Below, piece by piece: positions 11,047 to 20,572 of a stretch of 64,000 nucleotides of DNA. A program made the translations under genes and the position numbers. The number at the start of each line of letters is the position of its first letter. Position 1 is the stretch's first letter. The notes beneath the pieces were generated by a model, which did no database searches, was not told the DNA's origin, and saw only the letters and a program-made list of their open reading frames with translations. Origin of the DNA: CADEED01 sp963839685 (GTDB taxonomy: Bacteria > Pseudomonadota > Gammaproteobacteria > Steroidobacterales > Steroidobacteraceae); assembly GCA_963839685.1 (NCBI GenBank), contig CAWIVS010000012.1, positions 868,001 to 932,000 on the forward strand, written 5' to 3'.

Positions 11047-12219
11047 ATGAGCATCCTGGACGCAATCGACTTCGATTTCGGGCTCGGCGACGAGCTCGAC
11101 GAAGTGCGGACGCAGGTGCGGCGCTTCGCGCGCGAGCGCATTGCGCCGCGCGCCGAAGAGATCGACCGCAGCAACGAATTTCCCCGCGACCTGTGGCCCG
11201 AGCTCGGCGCCGCCGGCTTGTTAGGCATCACGGTCCCGGAACGCTGGGGTGGCGCCAACCTCGGCTACCTGGCGCACATCATCGTCATGGAGGAGATCTC
11301 GCGCGCCTCCGGCTCGGTGGGCCTGTCCTACGGCGCGCACTCCAACCTGTGCATGAACCAGATCGTGCTCAACGCGAACGACGCGCAGCGTGATCGCTAC
11401 CTGCCGAAACTGGTCACCGGGGAACACGTGGGAGCGCTGGCGATGAGCGAACCCGGCGCGGGCTCGGACGTGGTCGGCATGCAGTTGCGCGCGGAGAAGC
11501 GCGGCGCCGCCTACGCCCTCACCGGCCGCAAGATGTGGATCACGAACGGCCCCGATGCCGACGTCGCCGTGGTGTACGCCAAGACCGATCCGGCCGCGGG
11601 ACCGCGTGGCATCACCGCCTTCATCGTCGAAAAGGGCACGGCGGGTTTTTACAGCGCGCAGAAGCTCGACAAGCTCGGTATGCGTGGATCTTCCACCAGC
11701 GAGCTGGTGTTCGAGAACTGCCTGGTACCGGAAGAAAACGTTGTGGGCCAGATCAACGGCGGGGTGAGCGTGCTGATGCGCGGCCTCGACTACGAACGCG
11801 CGGTGCTCGGTGGCGGCCCGCTCGGGCTCATGGCCGCGGCCCTGGATCTCGTACTGCCGTACGTCCACGAGCGCAAGCAGTTCGGCCAGCCGGTGGGCAC
11901 GTTCGAGCTCATGCAGGGCAAGCTCGCCGACATGTATGCCGATCTCAACGCGGCGCGCGCGTACAGCTACGCGATCGGGCGCGCCTGCGACGCCGGCCGC
12001 TGCTCCCGGCAGGATGCCGCGGCCGCCATTCTGTTCGGCGCCGATCGGGCGACGCAGTGTTGTCTCGAAGCCATCCAGGCGCTCGGTGGCAATGGCTACA
12101 TCAATGACTATGCCGCCGGCCGGCTGTTGCGCGACGCCAAGTTATACGAGATCGGCGCGGGCACGCAGGAAATCCGCCGCATGCTGATTGGTCGTGAACT
12201 CTACGAGCTGACCGCGTGA
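11047..12219 (+). CDS. liuA: Isovaleryl-CoA dehydrogenase (acyl-CoA dehydrogenase family)
   Basis: This flavoenzyme oxidises isovaleryl-CoA to 3-methylcrotonyl-CoA, the substrate of the divergent LiuB/LiuD carboxylase. From ATG 11047 it is 390 aa, the normal length. Family signatures are present: LAMSEPGAGSDVVGMQLRAE, KMWITNGPDADV, GMRGSSTSELVFENC (substrate loop), and GGNGYINDYAAGRLLRDAK. The catalytic Glu expected near residue 250 lies in the GLDYERAVL segment (YER, as in IVD). The operon context makes IVD the best choice among short-chain acyl-CoA dehydrogenases. Confidence 0.92.
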   Translation: MSILDAIDFDFGLGDELDEVRTQVRRFARERIAPRAEEIDRSNEFPRDLWPELGAAGLLGITVPERWGGANLGYLAHIIVMEEISRASGSVGLSYGAHSNLCMNQIVLNANDAQRDRYLPKLVTGEHVGALAMSEPGAGSDVVGMQLRAEKRGAAYALTGRKMWITNGPDADVAVVYAKTDPAAGPRGITAFIVEKGTAGFYSAQKLDKLGMRGSSTSELVFENCLVPEENVVGQINGGVSVLMRGLDYERAVLGGGPLGLMAAALDLVLPYVHERKQFGQPVGTFELMQGKLADMYADLNAARAYSYAIGRACDAGRCSRQDAAAAILFGADRATQCCLEAIQALGGNGYINDYAAGRLLRDAKLYEIGAGTQEIRRMLIGRELYELTA

Positions 12220-13022
12220 GCCCACCCCGTATCGCTGTTGTCCGAAAGTCCGGGCGTCAGGCGACGCGCACGGCGCCAGAATTCGCGCCCATCCGGGTGG
12301 AGCCGGCCTACCGCAAGGTGGCCGCGGCGCTGCTGGAACGCATCACCGACCGGACGCTGAACGCCGGTGAACGGCTGCCGCCGGAAATCGAGCTGGCGCG
12401 CCAGTTCGGCGTGCACCGGGGCACGGTCCGGGAAGCCCTGCGCGATCTCGAGAGCAACGGCGTGCTCAAGCGCGAACGCGGCTCCAAGCTCATGATGGTC
12501 ACCAGGCCGGCGCGTCACACGATAGCCGCCGGCATCAGCCGTGCGCTCGCGCTGCACGACGTCAGCTATCACGACGTGTGGGAGGCGCTGATGGCGCTCG
12601 AGCCGCCGATCGCCGCGGCGGCCGCACGCGCCCGCAAGGCCGCCGACCTGGCGCGCTTCGACGCGCTGCTCGCGCGGCTCAGCACGCTCGATACGCACGG
12701 CGCGGTGGAACAGGCCGCCAACTTCTTTCGCGCCACCGGTGAAGCCACGCACAACGGCGTCTTCATGCTTGCCCACGAGCCGCTGGTGCAGCTGCTCGTG
12801 CCTTCCCTGGGCGCAATGGTCGAAGAAGTGCCACAAGCACGTGCGCGCATTGCCGACGCGCAGAAGCGCATCGTCGGCGCCATCCGCGATCGGGATCCAG
12901 CACAGGCGGGGGAATGGATGGCTAAACATATCCGGGATTTCCGTCGCGGGTTCGAAATCGCCGGCATCGCGCTGGAAAGGCGCGTGAGCGGCATCGAGAT
13001 GTCTGGCACCTCAGTTAGCTAG
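12216..13022 (+). CDS. GntR family regulator, FadR (FCD) subfamily
   Basis: A 268-aa regulator starting at GTG 12216, overlapping the liuA stop by 4 nt. The winged helix spans about residues 28-95 (YRKVAAALLERITDRTLNAG, FGVHRGTVREALRDLESNGV). An all-helical FCD effector domain follows, with the His-rich positions EATHNGVF and AKHIRDF that usually bind metal or a carboxylate ligand. Coupling to liuA and the TNGTNNNACNA palindrome in the liuA/liuB gap suggest it controls this locus, perhaps responding to a leucine-derived acyl-CoA or acid. LiuR of other Gammaproteobacteria is a MerR-type protein, so this arrangement is different. Confidence 0.88.
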   Translation: MSPPRIAVVRKSGRQATRTAPEFAPIRVEPAYRKVAAALLERITDRTLNAGERLPPEIELARQFGVHRGTVREALRDLESNGVLKRERGSKLMMVTRPARHTIAAGISRALALHDVSYHDVWEALMALEPPIAAAAARARKAADLARFDALLARLSTLDTHGAVEQAANFFRATGEATHNGVFMLAHEPLVQLLVPSLGAMVEEVPQARARIADAQKRIVGAIRDRDPAQAGEWMAKHIRDFRRGFEIAGIALERRVSGIEMSGTSVS

Positions 13023-13162
13023 CCTGCGGGGTGCGGCTCCGCCGGGTGCGAATCTGTCCACTCGCGCTGGACAATTTCCCGCGGTCAAAGACAATCGTCG
13101 GTGGGAGGGTGCTGGCCGGCCAGTCGGTCCAGCGGTCTATCACGCCAGTCGAGGATCATCTC

Positions 13163-15250
13163 TTGTTCACACTACGACGTCTGACAGGCCCGCTGGGACT
13201 GCCGGTGATGATGCTGATCGTCTTCGGAGGCTGGTCATTCGGCCCTGCGCTGGCACAGGCCCAGGACGAGACGCCCAAGGCGTCTCTCACGCTCGAGGAT
13301 CTCTACTCGCAGTACAACATCATCGACGCCGACATCTCCCCGTCGGGAAAGCTCATCGCCGCGTCCATCCGTGGCAAAGATGACGACGCCATCGTGGTGT
13401 TGGATCTCGCTACCGGCGAGAAGAAACTAGTCACGCGTTTCAACAAGGACGCATTTGGCAAACAAATCGACGTACGCATCGGCTACGTGATGTGGAAGAC
13501 GGAGGATCGGCTGCTGTTCCAGGTTCAAAGCGACGGCAACGATGGCCTGGATTACAACAAGATGTCGCGCGGTAGCGTGCTCAAGCTGGGCAACCGGCTG
13601 TACGCGGTGGATCGGACCGGCAAAAACCTCCTGCCCATGTTCGGCGACCAATACGACGATGCGCTGGTCGGCGCCTTCGATACCAGCGATATCGCCTCGA
13701 TGTTGTGGAACGATCCCACGCACATCCTCATCCGCGTGGGCGGATGGGACGGACGCAGCCTGTTCAAGGTGGACGTGGGCACTGGCCGGGGCAAGGTGGT
13801 CGAAAGGCAGAAAGAAGGCATCATCGACTGGTGGTTTGACGTCGAAGGGGCGGCGGTAGTGCGCGTGGAGTATTCCGTCGGCACGTTGCGCTACTACCGC
13901 AAGCTGCCCGACGGCAAGTGGAAGAAGTACCACAGCGTAAGGCGTCAGGAGCTCGAGGAACAGCCGGACTTCTCACTCATCGGTCCATCGGGCGACCCCA
14001 GCAAGTTCTACGTGCTCGCGCGCCCGCCCGGCCGGGACCGCATCGGCGTCTATCTATACGACTTGCCGAACGAAAATTTCGGCGAACCGCTGCTGGAAAA
14101 CGCTTCTTACGATATCGCCAGCGCACGCGCTTCGACCGATGGCAAGCAGATGCTGTATCACTGCTACGACGCGCATGTCCGCATCTGCGACTTTGCCGAC
14201 ACGAAGAAGAACGCCTACATGCGCGGGCTGCGCAAGTATTTCGATGAGTCGGCCAACGTCTACATCGTGGACGCCTCGGAAGACGAAAACACCCTTCTGC
14301 TACGGGTCGACGGTCCGAGTGACCCGCCGGCTTTCTACTATTACATGGTCGACAAGAAGGCCATCGAAATGGTCGGCGTCCAGCAGGGCGCATTGCGAAA
14401 CAAGGCGCTTCCGACCTCCGCTGTCATCAACTACAAGACACGCGACGGACAACAACAGGCTGGTTACCTGACCTATCCGCCCGGCGCACAGGGCGCCAAG
14501 GGATTACCGCTCGTCCTGCTGGTTCATGGCGGTCCGCAGTCGCGCGATCGCCTCGAATTCGATCCCTGGGTGCAATACCTGGCAGCCCGCGGATACGCGG
14601 TGTTTCAGTCGAACTTTCGCGGCTCGGGAGGCTTTGGCGAAAGCTATGAGCTCAGCGGACATCGCGAGTGGGGCCGCAAGATGCAGGACGACCTCGGCGA
14701 TGGTGTCAAGACCCTGGTCGACCAGGGCATTGTCGATCCAGCGCGCGTGTGCATCGCAGGCGGATCGTACGGAGGCTACGCGGCGCTGGCCGGCGCGGCT
14801 TTCACACCGACCGCCTTCAAGTGCGCGATCTCGATTGCCGGAGTTGGTGACCTCGAGGCCCTGGTGCGTTTCAAGAAGAAAAAATACGGCGCTGACTCGG
14901 ATGTCTTCGATCACTACGTGCACAAGCTCGGCGATCCCGAAAAGGACCTGGAGATTCTGCGCGCAGCCTCCCCGATGTACCACGTGGACGCGATCAAGAT
15001 TCCGATCCTGCTGATCCACGGCGACGAAGACGAAATCGTGCCGATTGAGCAATCCGAGACCATGCAGGCGGCGCTTGACAAGTCGGGAAAACCGACAGAG
15101 CTGGTGCGGCTCGAAGACGAAGGTCACGGCGGATTCAGCAAATCGCATTCCAAGGTCATGATGTCCGCCATTGGCTCGTTTCTCTGGCAACACCTCGGCA
15201 AGGGATTCGGCGTGGATTCGCCACCCCCGAAATACAGCATCGTAAAGTAG
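13163..15250 (+). CDS. S9 (prolyl oligopeptidase-like) peptidase, secreted, copy 1
   Basis: A probable periplasmic serine peptidase of family S9 (acylaminoacyl-peptidase/DPP-like). The N-terminal half is a beta-propeller domain beginning LTLEDLYSQYNIIDADISPSG. The C-terminal half is the alpha/beta-hydrolase with the nucleophile in GGSYGGYAALAG (Ser about 535), Asp in HGDEDEIVPIEQS and His in EDEGHGGF. I chose TTG 13163, with GAGG 8 nt upstream, which opens a basic then hydrophobic signal sequence ending GPALAQAQ; ATG 13205 or 13208 and more upstream starts remain possible. The next gene is a paralogue only 3 nt away, so this is a tandem duplication. Confidence 0.88.
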   Translation: MFTLRRLTGPLGLPVMMLIVFGGWSFGPALAQAQDETPKASLTLEDLYSQYNIIDADISPSGKLIAASIRGKDDDAIVVLDLATGEKKLVTRFNKDAFGKQIDVRIGYVMWKTEDRLLFQVQSDGNDGLDYNKMSRGSVLKLGNRLYAVDRTGKNLLPMFGDQYDDALVGAFDTSDIASMLWNDPTHILIRVGGWDGRSLFKVDVGTGRGKVVERQKEGIIDWWFDVEGAAVVRVEYSVGTLRYYRKLPDGKWKKYHSVRRQELEEQPDFSLIGPSGDPSKFYVLARPPGRDRIGVYLYDLPNENFGEPLLENASYDIASARASTDGKQMLYHCYDAHVRICDFADTKKNAYMRGLRKYFDESANVYIVDASEDENTLLLRVDGPSDPPAFYYYMVDKKAIEMVGVQQGALRNKALPTSAVINYKTRDGQQQAGYLTYPPGAQGAKGLPLVLLVHGGPQSRDRLEFDPWVQYLAARGYAVFQSNFRGSGGFGESYELSGHREWGRKMQDDLGDGVKTLVDQGIVDPARVCIAGGSYGGYAALAGAAFTPTAFKCAISIAGVGDLEALVRFKKKKYGADSDVFDHYVHKLGDPEKDLEILRAASPMYHVDAIKIPILLIHGDEDEIVPIEQSETMQAALDKSGKPTELVRLEDEGHGGFSKSHSKVMMSAIGSFLWQHLGKGFGVDSPPPKYSIVK

Positions 15251-15253
15251 GCC

Positions 15254-17290
15254 ATGCGCAATCGCTTGCTCGGAGGTCTGCTGTGCGTGCTGGCGATGCC
15301 GGCATGGCCGGCAGACCCGACACCGGTCGCGCAATCACCGCTGACTCTCGATGACCTTTTTTCCGATGAAGGCGCGTACGACGTAGCCGTTTCGCCGTCG
15401 GGTAATTACCTTGCCGCCGTGGTGCGTCGTTCGGACGGCGACATGCTCGTGGTACAGGACCTCGCCGCGAACCAGCTCATGGGCATCACGCGAATCGGCC
15501 ACAAGGACGCCGGACCCAGGTTCGATGCCCGCATGAGTGCCGTGTACTGGAAGACCGAGGATCGGCTGCTGTTTCGCGTGTCGGTATCGCCAGCGGACGG
15601 TGTCTCCCTGAGGCAGCTGCGCATCAGCGGCATCATGCGCCTCGGCACCCGCCTGCTCGCGATCGATCGTGACGGCAAGAATCTCGTGCGGCTGCTCGCG
15701 GAGAACCACAATTCCGAGCTGGATTATGCTTTCGACCTCGGCGCGATCCGCAGCATGATGCCGCGCGATCCGGACAACATCCTGATGGTGGTCGACGGCC
15801 AGAACGGGCGCAGTCTGTTCAAGGTCAACGTGCGCACCGGCAAGGGAATTGTGATGGAACGCGCCAGCCTCATCGCCTGGGACTGGTGGCTGGACCTGGA
15901 TGGCAGGCCCGTGGTGCGTGTCGAAGTCAGCGGCGGAACCGCACGCTTCTATCGCCACGAAGAAGGCGAACGCTGGAAGAAATTCCATAGCGTGCGTCTG
16001 CGAGAGCTGAAAGAACACACTGACTATGAGCCACTTGGCGCATCGGATCAGCCGGGCAAGTTCTACGTGCTGGCGCGTCCGGAAGGCGCGCAGCGCCGGG
16101 GCATCTATCTCTATGACCTCGCCAACGAGAGCTTCGGAGCCCCGTTGGCCGAGAACCCGGAATTCGATGTCTTTTCGGGCTTCATCTCTCGTGACGGCAA
16201 GAGCGTACAGCGCTATTGCTACCTGGCCCACGTACGCATCTGCGAAACCTCGGATGCCAAGCTCAATGAGCACATGAAAGACGTCCGCAAGTTCTTCAAG
16301 GACTCCGCCAACGTCTACGTGGTGGATTCCTCGGATGACAGCCGCACGCTGCTGTTGTTTGTCGAGGGCCCGAGCGACTCGCCGGCCTACTTCCAATACC
16401 GCGCCGACAAGCACGAGATCGCGCTCGTCGGACTCCAGCAGCAGGCAATGGCCAACAAGCTCATGCCGACGGCGTCGCTGATCGAATACCAGGCGCGCGA
16501 CGGCATGAAGCTCAACGGCTATTTGACTCGCCCGCCCGGCGCGAAGGCTGCGACCGGCTTGCCGTTGATCATGATGCCGCACGGTGGACCGGAGGTCCGC
16601 GATCACCTGACATTCGACCCGTTGGTGCAATACCTCGCCTCGCTCGGCTACGCGGTTTTCCAACCGAATTTCCGCGGTTCCGATGGCTTTGGCCGGACCT
16701 TCGCCGAGAGTGGCTACGGCGAATGGGGCCGCAAAATGCAGGACGACGTGAGCGACTCGCTCGCAGTGCTCGTTGATCAGAAAGTCGCCGACCCGGCGCG
16801 CGTGTGCATTGTCGGCGCCTCCTACGGCGGATATGCCGCACTGGCGGGTGCGACGCTCACACCGGAGCTCTATAAATGCGTCGTGTCGATTTCAGGCACC
16901 GGCAACCTGGCGGAGTTCCTCAAGTCGCGCCGCAAGGCCTATGGCGGGGAATCCGACGTATACGCATACTGGATGCGCCAGATTGGCAATCCCGAACGCG
17001 ATGCAGAGCGAATTGCCGCCGTATCGCCGGCACTACACGTGAATCGCATCAAGGCGCCCATCCTGCTGGTGCACGGTGACGCCGATGAAATCGTCCCCTA
17101 TCAAGCCTCGATGGAAATGAAGAAGTTGTTGGACAAGTCCGGACGGCCGACGCAACTGATCACGCTCGAGGATGAAGGGCATTCGGGCTGGACGGACGAC
17201 AACGAGCGGCTCGTGATGAATGCCATCGGCGAATTCCTGAAAGAGAAGCTAGGTCCCGGATTCGGACATGGCGTGGAGAACAGGCAATGA
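15254..17290 (+). CDS. S9 (prolyl oligopeptidase-like) peptidase, secreted, copy 2
   Basis: A paralogue of the preceding gene with the same layout, 678 aa. It has a signal peptide (MRNRLLGGLLCVLAMPAWPA), a propeller domain opening LTLDDLFSDEGAYDVAVSPSG, and a hydrolase domain with GASYGGYAALAG (Ser), HGDADEIVPYQAS (Asp) and EDEGHSGW (His). The two copies align over their whole length but differ at many positions, so the duplication is not recent. The stop overlaps the ATG of the oxidoreductase gene by 4 nt, which suggests one transcript for all three genes. The peptide substrate is unknown. Confidence 0.9.
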   Translation: MRNRLLGGLLCVLAMPAWPADPTPVAQSPLTLDDLFSDEGAYDVAVSPSGNYLAAVVRRSDGDMLVVQDLAANQLMGITRIGHKDAGPRFDARMSAVYWKTEDRLLFRVSVSPADGVSLRQLRISGIMRLGTRLLAIDRDGKNLVRLLAENHNSELDYAFDLGAIRSMMPRDPDNILMVVDGQNGRSLFKVNVRTGKGIVMERASLIAWDWWLDLDGRPVVRVEVSGGTARFYRHEEGERWKKFHSVRLRELKEHTDYEPLGASDQPGKFYVLARPEGAQRRGIYLYDLANESFGAPLAENPEFDVFSGFISRDGKSVQRYCYLAHVRICETSDAKLNEHMKDVRKFFKDSANVYVVDSSDDSRTLLLFVEGPSDSPAYFQYRADKHEIALVGLQQQAMANKLMPTASLIEYQARDGMKLNGYLTRPPGAKAATGLPLIMMPHGGPEVRDHLTFDPLVQYLASLGYAVFQPNFRGSDGFGRTFAESGYGEWGRKMQDDVSDSLAVLVDQKVADPARVCIVGASYGGYAALAGATLTPELYKCVVSISGTGNLAEFLKSRRKAYGGESDVYAYWMRQIGNPERDAERIAAVSPALHVNRIKAPILLVHGDADEIVPYQASMEMKKLLDKSGRPTQLITLEDEGHSGWTDDNERLVMNAIGEFLKEKLGPGFGHGVENRQ

Positions 17291-18816
17291 GCGGAACAAA
17301 ACACAACGGCCCTGCACTGGCGCGCCGCGACTTTCTGAGGACCGGCGCCGCGGCCGCCGCCGCGTTCACCATCCTGCCCGGAGGCGCGTACGGCAAGCAG
17401 CGCCGCATTTCCGCGAATGATCGTGTCAACATCGCCGTGGTGGGGGCCGGCGGCATGGGCCGCGCCAACCTGCAGGCGCTGTCCACCCAGAATATCGTCG
17501 CGTTGTGCGACGTGGACTGGAACTACGTCGACACACGATTTGCGGACATCCCCAAGCAACTCGAGCAGGCGCAGCAGCGGCTCGCGCAGGCCACGGACGA
17601 CATGCAGCGCCAGCGCGCGCAGGCGCAGATCGACGGCTGGCTGAAGCTGCAGCCGCAGCTGCCGAAGGCGAAGCGCTTCACCGACTACCGCGAGATGCTC
17701 GCGAAACAGAAGAACATCGATGCCGTGGTGATCGCCACTCCCGATCACACCCATGCGCACATCACGCTCGCGGCGATGGATCTCGGCAAACACGTCTACG
17801 TGCAGAAGCCGCTGGCGTGGTCGGTGGAAGAATGCCGCCGGCTGGCACGACGCGCCACCGAGACCAAGCTGCAGACCCAGATGGGAAACCAGGGTCATTC
17901 CTCCGACGATGCCCGCCTGGTGAACGAGTACATCCAGTCGGGCGCCATCGGCACGGTGAGCGAAGTACACGTGTGGACCAACCGGCCGCTGGCCTATTGG
18001 CCGCAGGGGATTCCGCGCCCCGCGCCGCTGCCTCCGAATGCGAACGACCTGCCGTGGAACATGAATGGCGTGATGACACGCGCCGCGGGCGCCTTCGGAT
18101 CCTATCCACCGCCCGACAAGCTGGCCTGGGACCTGTTCCTCGGGCCCTCGCGCTTCATCGAATACCACCCTATCTACCACCCCTTCAACTGGCGTGGCTG
18201 GACGGACTGGGGAGTCGGCGCCATCGGCGACATGGGTGCGCATCTCATCGACTCGTCGTTCTGGTCGCTGGATCTCGACTTCCCGACCACCATCGAGACT
18301 ACCTCGACGCCCTACAACAAAGACACTTATCCCTCGGCGTCGACGACCTTCTACGAATTCGCCGCGAAGGGCGCGCGCCCGGCGGTGAAAATGACGTGGT
18401 ACGACGGCGGACTCACGCCGCCGAAGCCCGTTGAGATCGGCGAAGAAGAACTCAACAAGGGCGGGGGGGTGCTCTATATCGGCACCAAGGGCAAGCTCAT
18501 GCACGACACCTATGGCTTCAATCCGCGCCTGTTGCCGAAGTCGTTGCACGACGCGGTGGGCAAGCCTCAAGAGACCTACGAACGCATCAAGACCAATCAC
18601 GAGATGAACTGGATAGACGCCATTCGCGGCACCCAGAAGACCACCAGCCCGTTTGAGTACTCGGCCAGACTCACCGAGATCATGTTGTTGGGTGTGGTGG
18701 CGCTCAATGCCGGCAAAAAGATCGACTACGACGGCGCGAACATGAAGATCCGCAATGTCGCGGACTCGGACGCGCTGTTGAAGAGGACCTACCGCGCAGG
18801 CTGGGAACTGGCCTGA
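17287..18816 (+). CDS. Tat-exported Gfo/Idh/MocA family oxidoreductase
   Basis: A 509-aa NAD(P)-dependent oxidoreductase with a twin-arginine signal (ARRDFLRTGAAAAAAFTILPG, residues about 12-32). The Rossmann nucleotide-binding motif is VNIAVVGAGGMGRANLQAL; VVIATPDHTHAHITLAAMDLGKHVYVQKPLAWS is the usual second segment, with the EKP-type Lys here as QKP. The C-terminal part contains the long substrate-domain insert DWGVGAIGDMGAHLIDSSFW typical of exported members that act on sugars or cyclitols. The 4-nt overlap with the S9 peptidase gene suggests co-translation. The substrate is unknown. Confidence 0.88.
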   Translation: MSGTKHNGPALARRDFLRTGAAAAAAFTILPGGAYGKQRRISANDRVNIAVVGAGGMGRANLQALSTQNIVALCDVDWNYVDTRFADIPKQLEQAQQRLAQATDDMQRQRAQAQIDGWLKLQPQLPKAKRFTDYREMLAKQKNIDAVVIATPDHTHAHITLAAMDLGKHVYVQKPLAWSVEECRRLARRATETKLQTQMGNQGHSSDDARLVNEYIQSGAIGTVSEVHVWTNRPLAYWPQGIPRPAPLPPNANDLPWNMNGVMTRAAGAFGSYPPPDKLAWDLFLGPSRFIEYHPIYHPFNWRGWTDWGVGAIGDMGAHLIDSSFWSLDLDFPTTIETTSTPYNKDTYPSASTTFYEFAAKGARPAVKMTWYDGGLTPPKPVEIGEEELNKGGGVLYIGTKGKLMHDTYGFNPRLLPKSLHDAVGKPQETYERIKTNHEMNWIDAIRGTQKTTSPFEYSARLTEIMLLGVVALNAGKKIDYDGANMKIRNVADSDALLKRTYRAGWELA

Positions 18817-18875
18817 CCGGGCATTGCACCCGGGCGCCGCGCTGCGTACGTTATTAGGTACGGAGGATCGCCCGC

Positions 18876-19838
18876 ATGCCTCTCAAACGGATCCCGGTCC
18901 TGCTGCTGCTGATCGCGCTGATCCTCTGCGGCATCGCCTCGTGCGTCACCCAGCCGGGCGTGAATGCGGTCGAGTCCCGCGAAGTCGTCATCGAAGTCGC
19001 GGCGCTGCAGCGGCACGTGCAGGCGCTCGCCGTCACCTACCACCCGCGCAGTGTCGAGAACTTCGCCATGCTCGAAGCGGCGGGCGAGTACGTGCTGGCC
19101 GAGATGCGAGCCGCGGGCGCAGCGCCGGAAATCCAGGGCGTCGACGTGAACGGCACGGTGTACCGCAATTTCATCGCTCGCTTCGGCCCGGCCGAAGGTC
19201 CGCTGCTCGTCATCGGCGCGCATTACGATTCCAGCGGCCAGACTCCCGGAGCCGATGACAACGCCAGTGGCGTGGCCGCGCTGCTGGAGCTGACGCGGCT
19301 GCTGGCGCGCGATCCGCCTTCGCAACCCGTGGAGCTCGTCGCGTACACACTCGAGGAACTGCCCTACTTTCGCACCGAATTCATGGGCAGTTACCGGCAT
19401 GCAAGCGCGCTGGCGCAGCAGAAACGCCAGGTGCGGCTGATGGTGTCGCTCGAGACGATCGGCTATTACCGCGATGAACCGCAATCGCAGGACTATCCCG
19501 TCGCTGGCCTCGGCCTGTTGTATCCCGACCAGGGAAACTTCATCGCCATCGTCGGCGCCTTCAACGATGTGAGCAACATGCGCCGCGTCAAGGCACTGTT
19601 CAAGGGCGCCTCCGACCTGCCAGTCGAGTCCATCAATGCGCCGTCTTCCGTGCCGGGCGTGGACTTCTCCGACCATGCCAGCTACTGGCAATTCGACATG
19701 CCGGCGCTCATGGTCACGGACACCGCATTCCTGCGTAATCCCAACTACCACGAATCGAGCGACTTGCCGGACACGCTCGACTACGCGCGGATGGCGAAGG
19801 TGGTGCGCGCCATGCACGCCGTTGCCATGCAGTTCTGA
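18876..19838 (+). CDS. M28 family zinc peptidase, lipoprotein
   Basis: A 320-aa metallopeptidase. The signal sequence LLLLIALILCGIASC ends in a lipobox (IASC), so it is probably lipid-anchored. The zinc ligands of M28 aminopeptidases are visible in order: His in IGAHYDS, Asp in GADDNASGVAAL, the catalytic/ligand Glu in YTLEELPYF, a ligand in VSLETIGYY and the final His in NPNYHESSDLPDTLDY. These enzymes remove N-terminal residues from peptides. A Shine-Dalgarno GGAGG lies 9 nt before ATG 18876. The gene stands alone, 59 nt after the oxidoreductase. Confidence 0.9.
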   Translation: MPLKRIPVLLLLIALILCGIASCVTQPGVNAVESREVVIEVAALQRHVQALAVTYHPRSVENFAMLEAAGEYVLAEMRAAGAAPEIQGVDVNGTVYRNFIARFGPAEGPLLVIGAHYDSSGQTPGADDNASGVAALLELTRLLARDPPSQPVELVAYTLEELPYFRTEFMGSYRHASALAQQKRQVRLMVSLETIGYYRDEPQSQDYPVAGLGLLYPDQGNFIAIVGAFNDVSNMRRVKALFKGASDLPVESINAPSSVPGVDFSDHASYWQFDMPALMVTDTAFLRNPNYHESSDLPDTLDYARMAKVVRAMHAVAMQF

Positions 19839-20021
19839 CATTTCCGCGCCTATCTTCTCCGCATACGCACTTGCGCACGAGCTTTCGGTGCCTGCGGACT
19901 TCTGCCCCTTCGCGGCCCGGGGTGCCTCGCCGGCTTTGCATAACGCCCATACACGGAATCTGCTCGTTCCCGGGGGAATCCCTGAGGTATCCTACGGCGC
20001 ATCATCCAGGCGGACGTTGCT

Positions 20022-20516
20022 ATGGAATCTGCTGATCTGCTGCGACTGCGCGACGCCATCGTTCGCGACCCTGGTAACGCCGAACTGCGATACCTGCTGG
20101 GGGCCGAGCTCGCCCAGCGCCGCGAGTATCCCGAAGCCGTCGCGCAGATGCGCACCGCCCTCGACATCAATCCGAAACTGCACTTTGCCAGGCTGCAGCT
20201 CGGGCTGCTGTACCTCACCATGTCGCAGCCCGACAATTCGCTTGTCGTCTGGGCGCCGCTCGAAGAGCTCGAAGAAGGCGCGGCGCTGAAAGCTTTCAAA
20301 CGTGGGCTCGAGGCGCTGATTCGCGATGATTTCTCCACCTGTATCGGTTTCCTGCAGCAGGGAATCGATCTCAACAAGCAGAACGCCACGCTCAACGACG
20401 ACATGTCGCAGCTCATCGATCGAGTGCGCGACGGCAGCGTGATCGCGCCACCCAGCGTGCCCGCGGCTTGCAGCGACCTCTCCCGCTACGGCGAGCCCTC
20501 CGACACCAGGCACTGA
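20022..20516 (+). CDS. TPR-containing protein
   Basis: A 164-aa cytosolic protein of helical repeats. Residues about 15-65 form one and a half tetratricopeptide units (AELRYLLGAELAQRREYPEAVAQMRTALDINP, then LHFARLQLGLLYLTMSQ). The rest is helical with GLEALIRDDFSTCIGFLQQG resembling another repeat. It has no signal peptide or catalytic motif. TPRs bind other proteins, but the partner is not evident. It is followed 56 nt later by the Rieske oxygenase gene. Confidence 0.75.
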   Translation: MESADLLRLRDAIVRDPGNAELRYLLGAELAQRREYPEAVAQMRTALDINPKLHFARLQLGLLYLTMSQPDNSLVVWAPLEELEEGAALKAFKRGLEALIRDDFSTCIGFLQQGIDLNKQNATLNDDMSQLIDRVRDGSVIAPPSVPAACSDLSRYGEPSDTRH

Positions 20517-20572
20517 GCCGCATCGGGGCCACCCTGGGTTGCGCTGCCCGCGCGGTCTTGTTATCAAGCCGC

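Noticed and set aside
15335..16663. A 442-aa open frame antisense to the second S9 peptidase
   Set aside because: Shadow of a well-supported gene; composition is typical of antisense GC-rich frames.
17101..18600. A 499-aa open frame antisense to the Gfo/Idh/MocA gene
   Set aside because: It has no recognisable domain, is rich in His/Arg/Val as expected for the reverse of GC-rich coding sequence, and the opposite strand is clearly a real gene.
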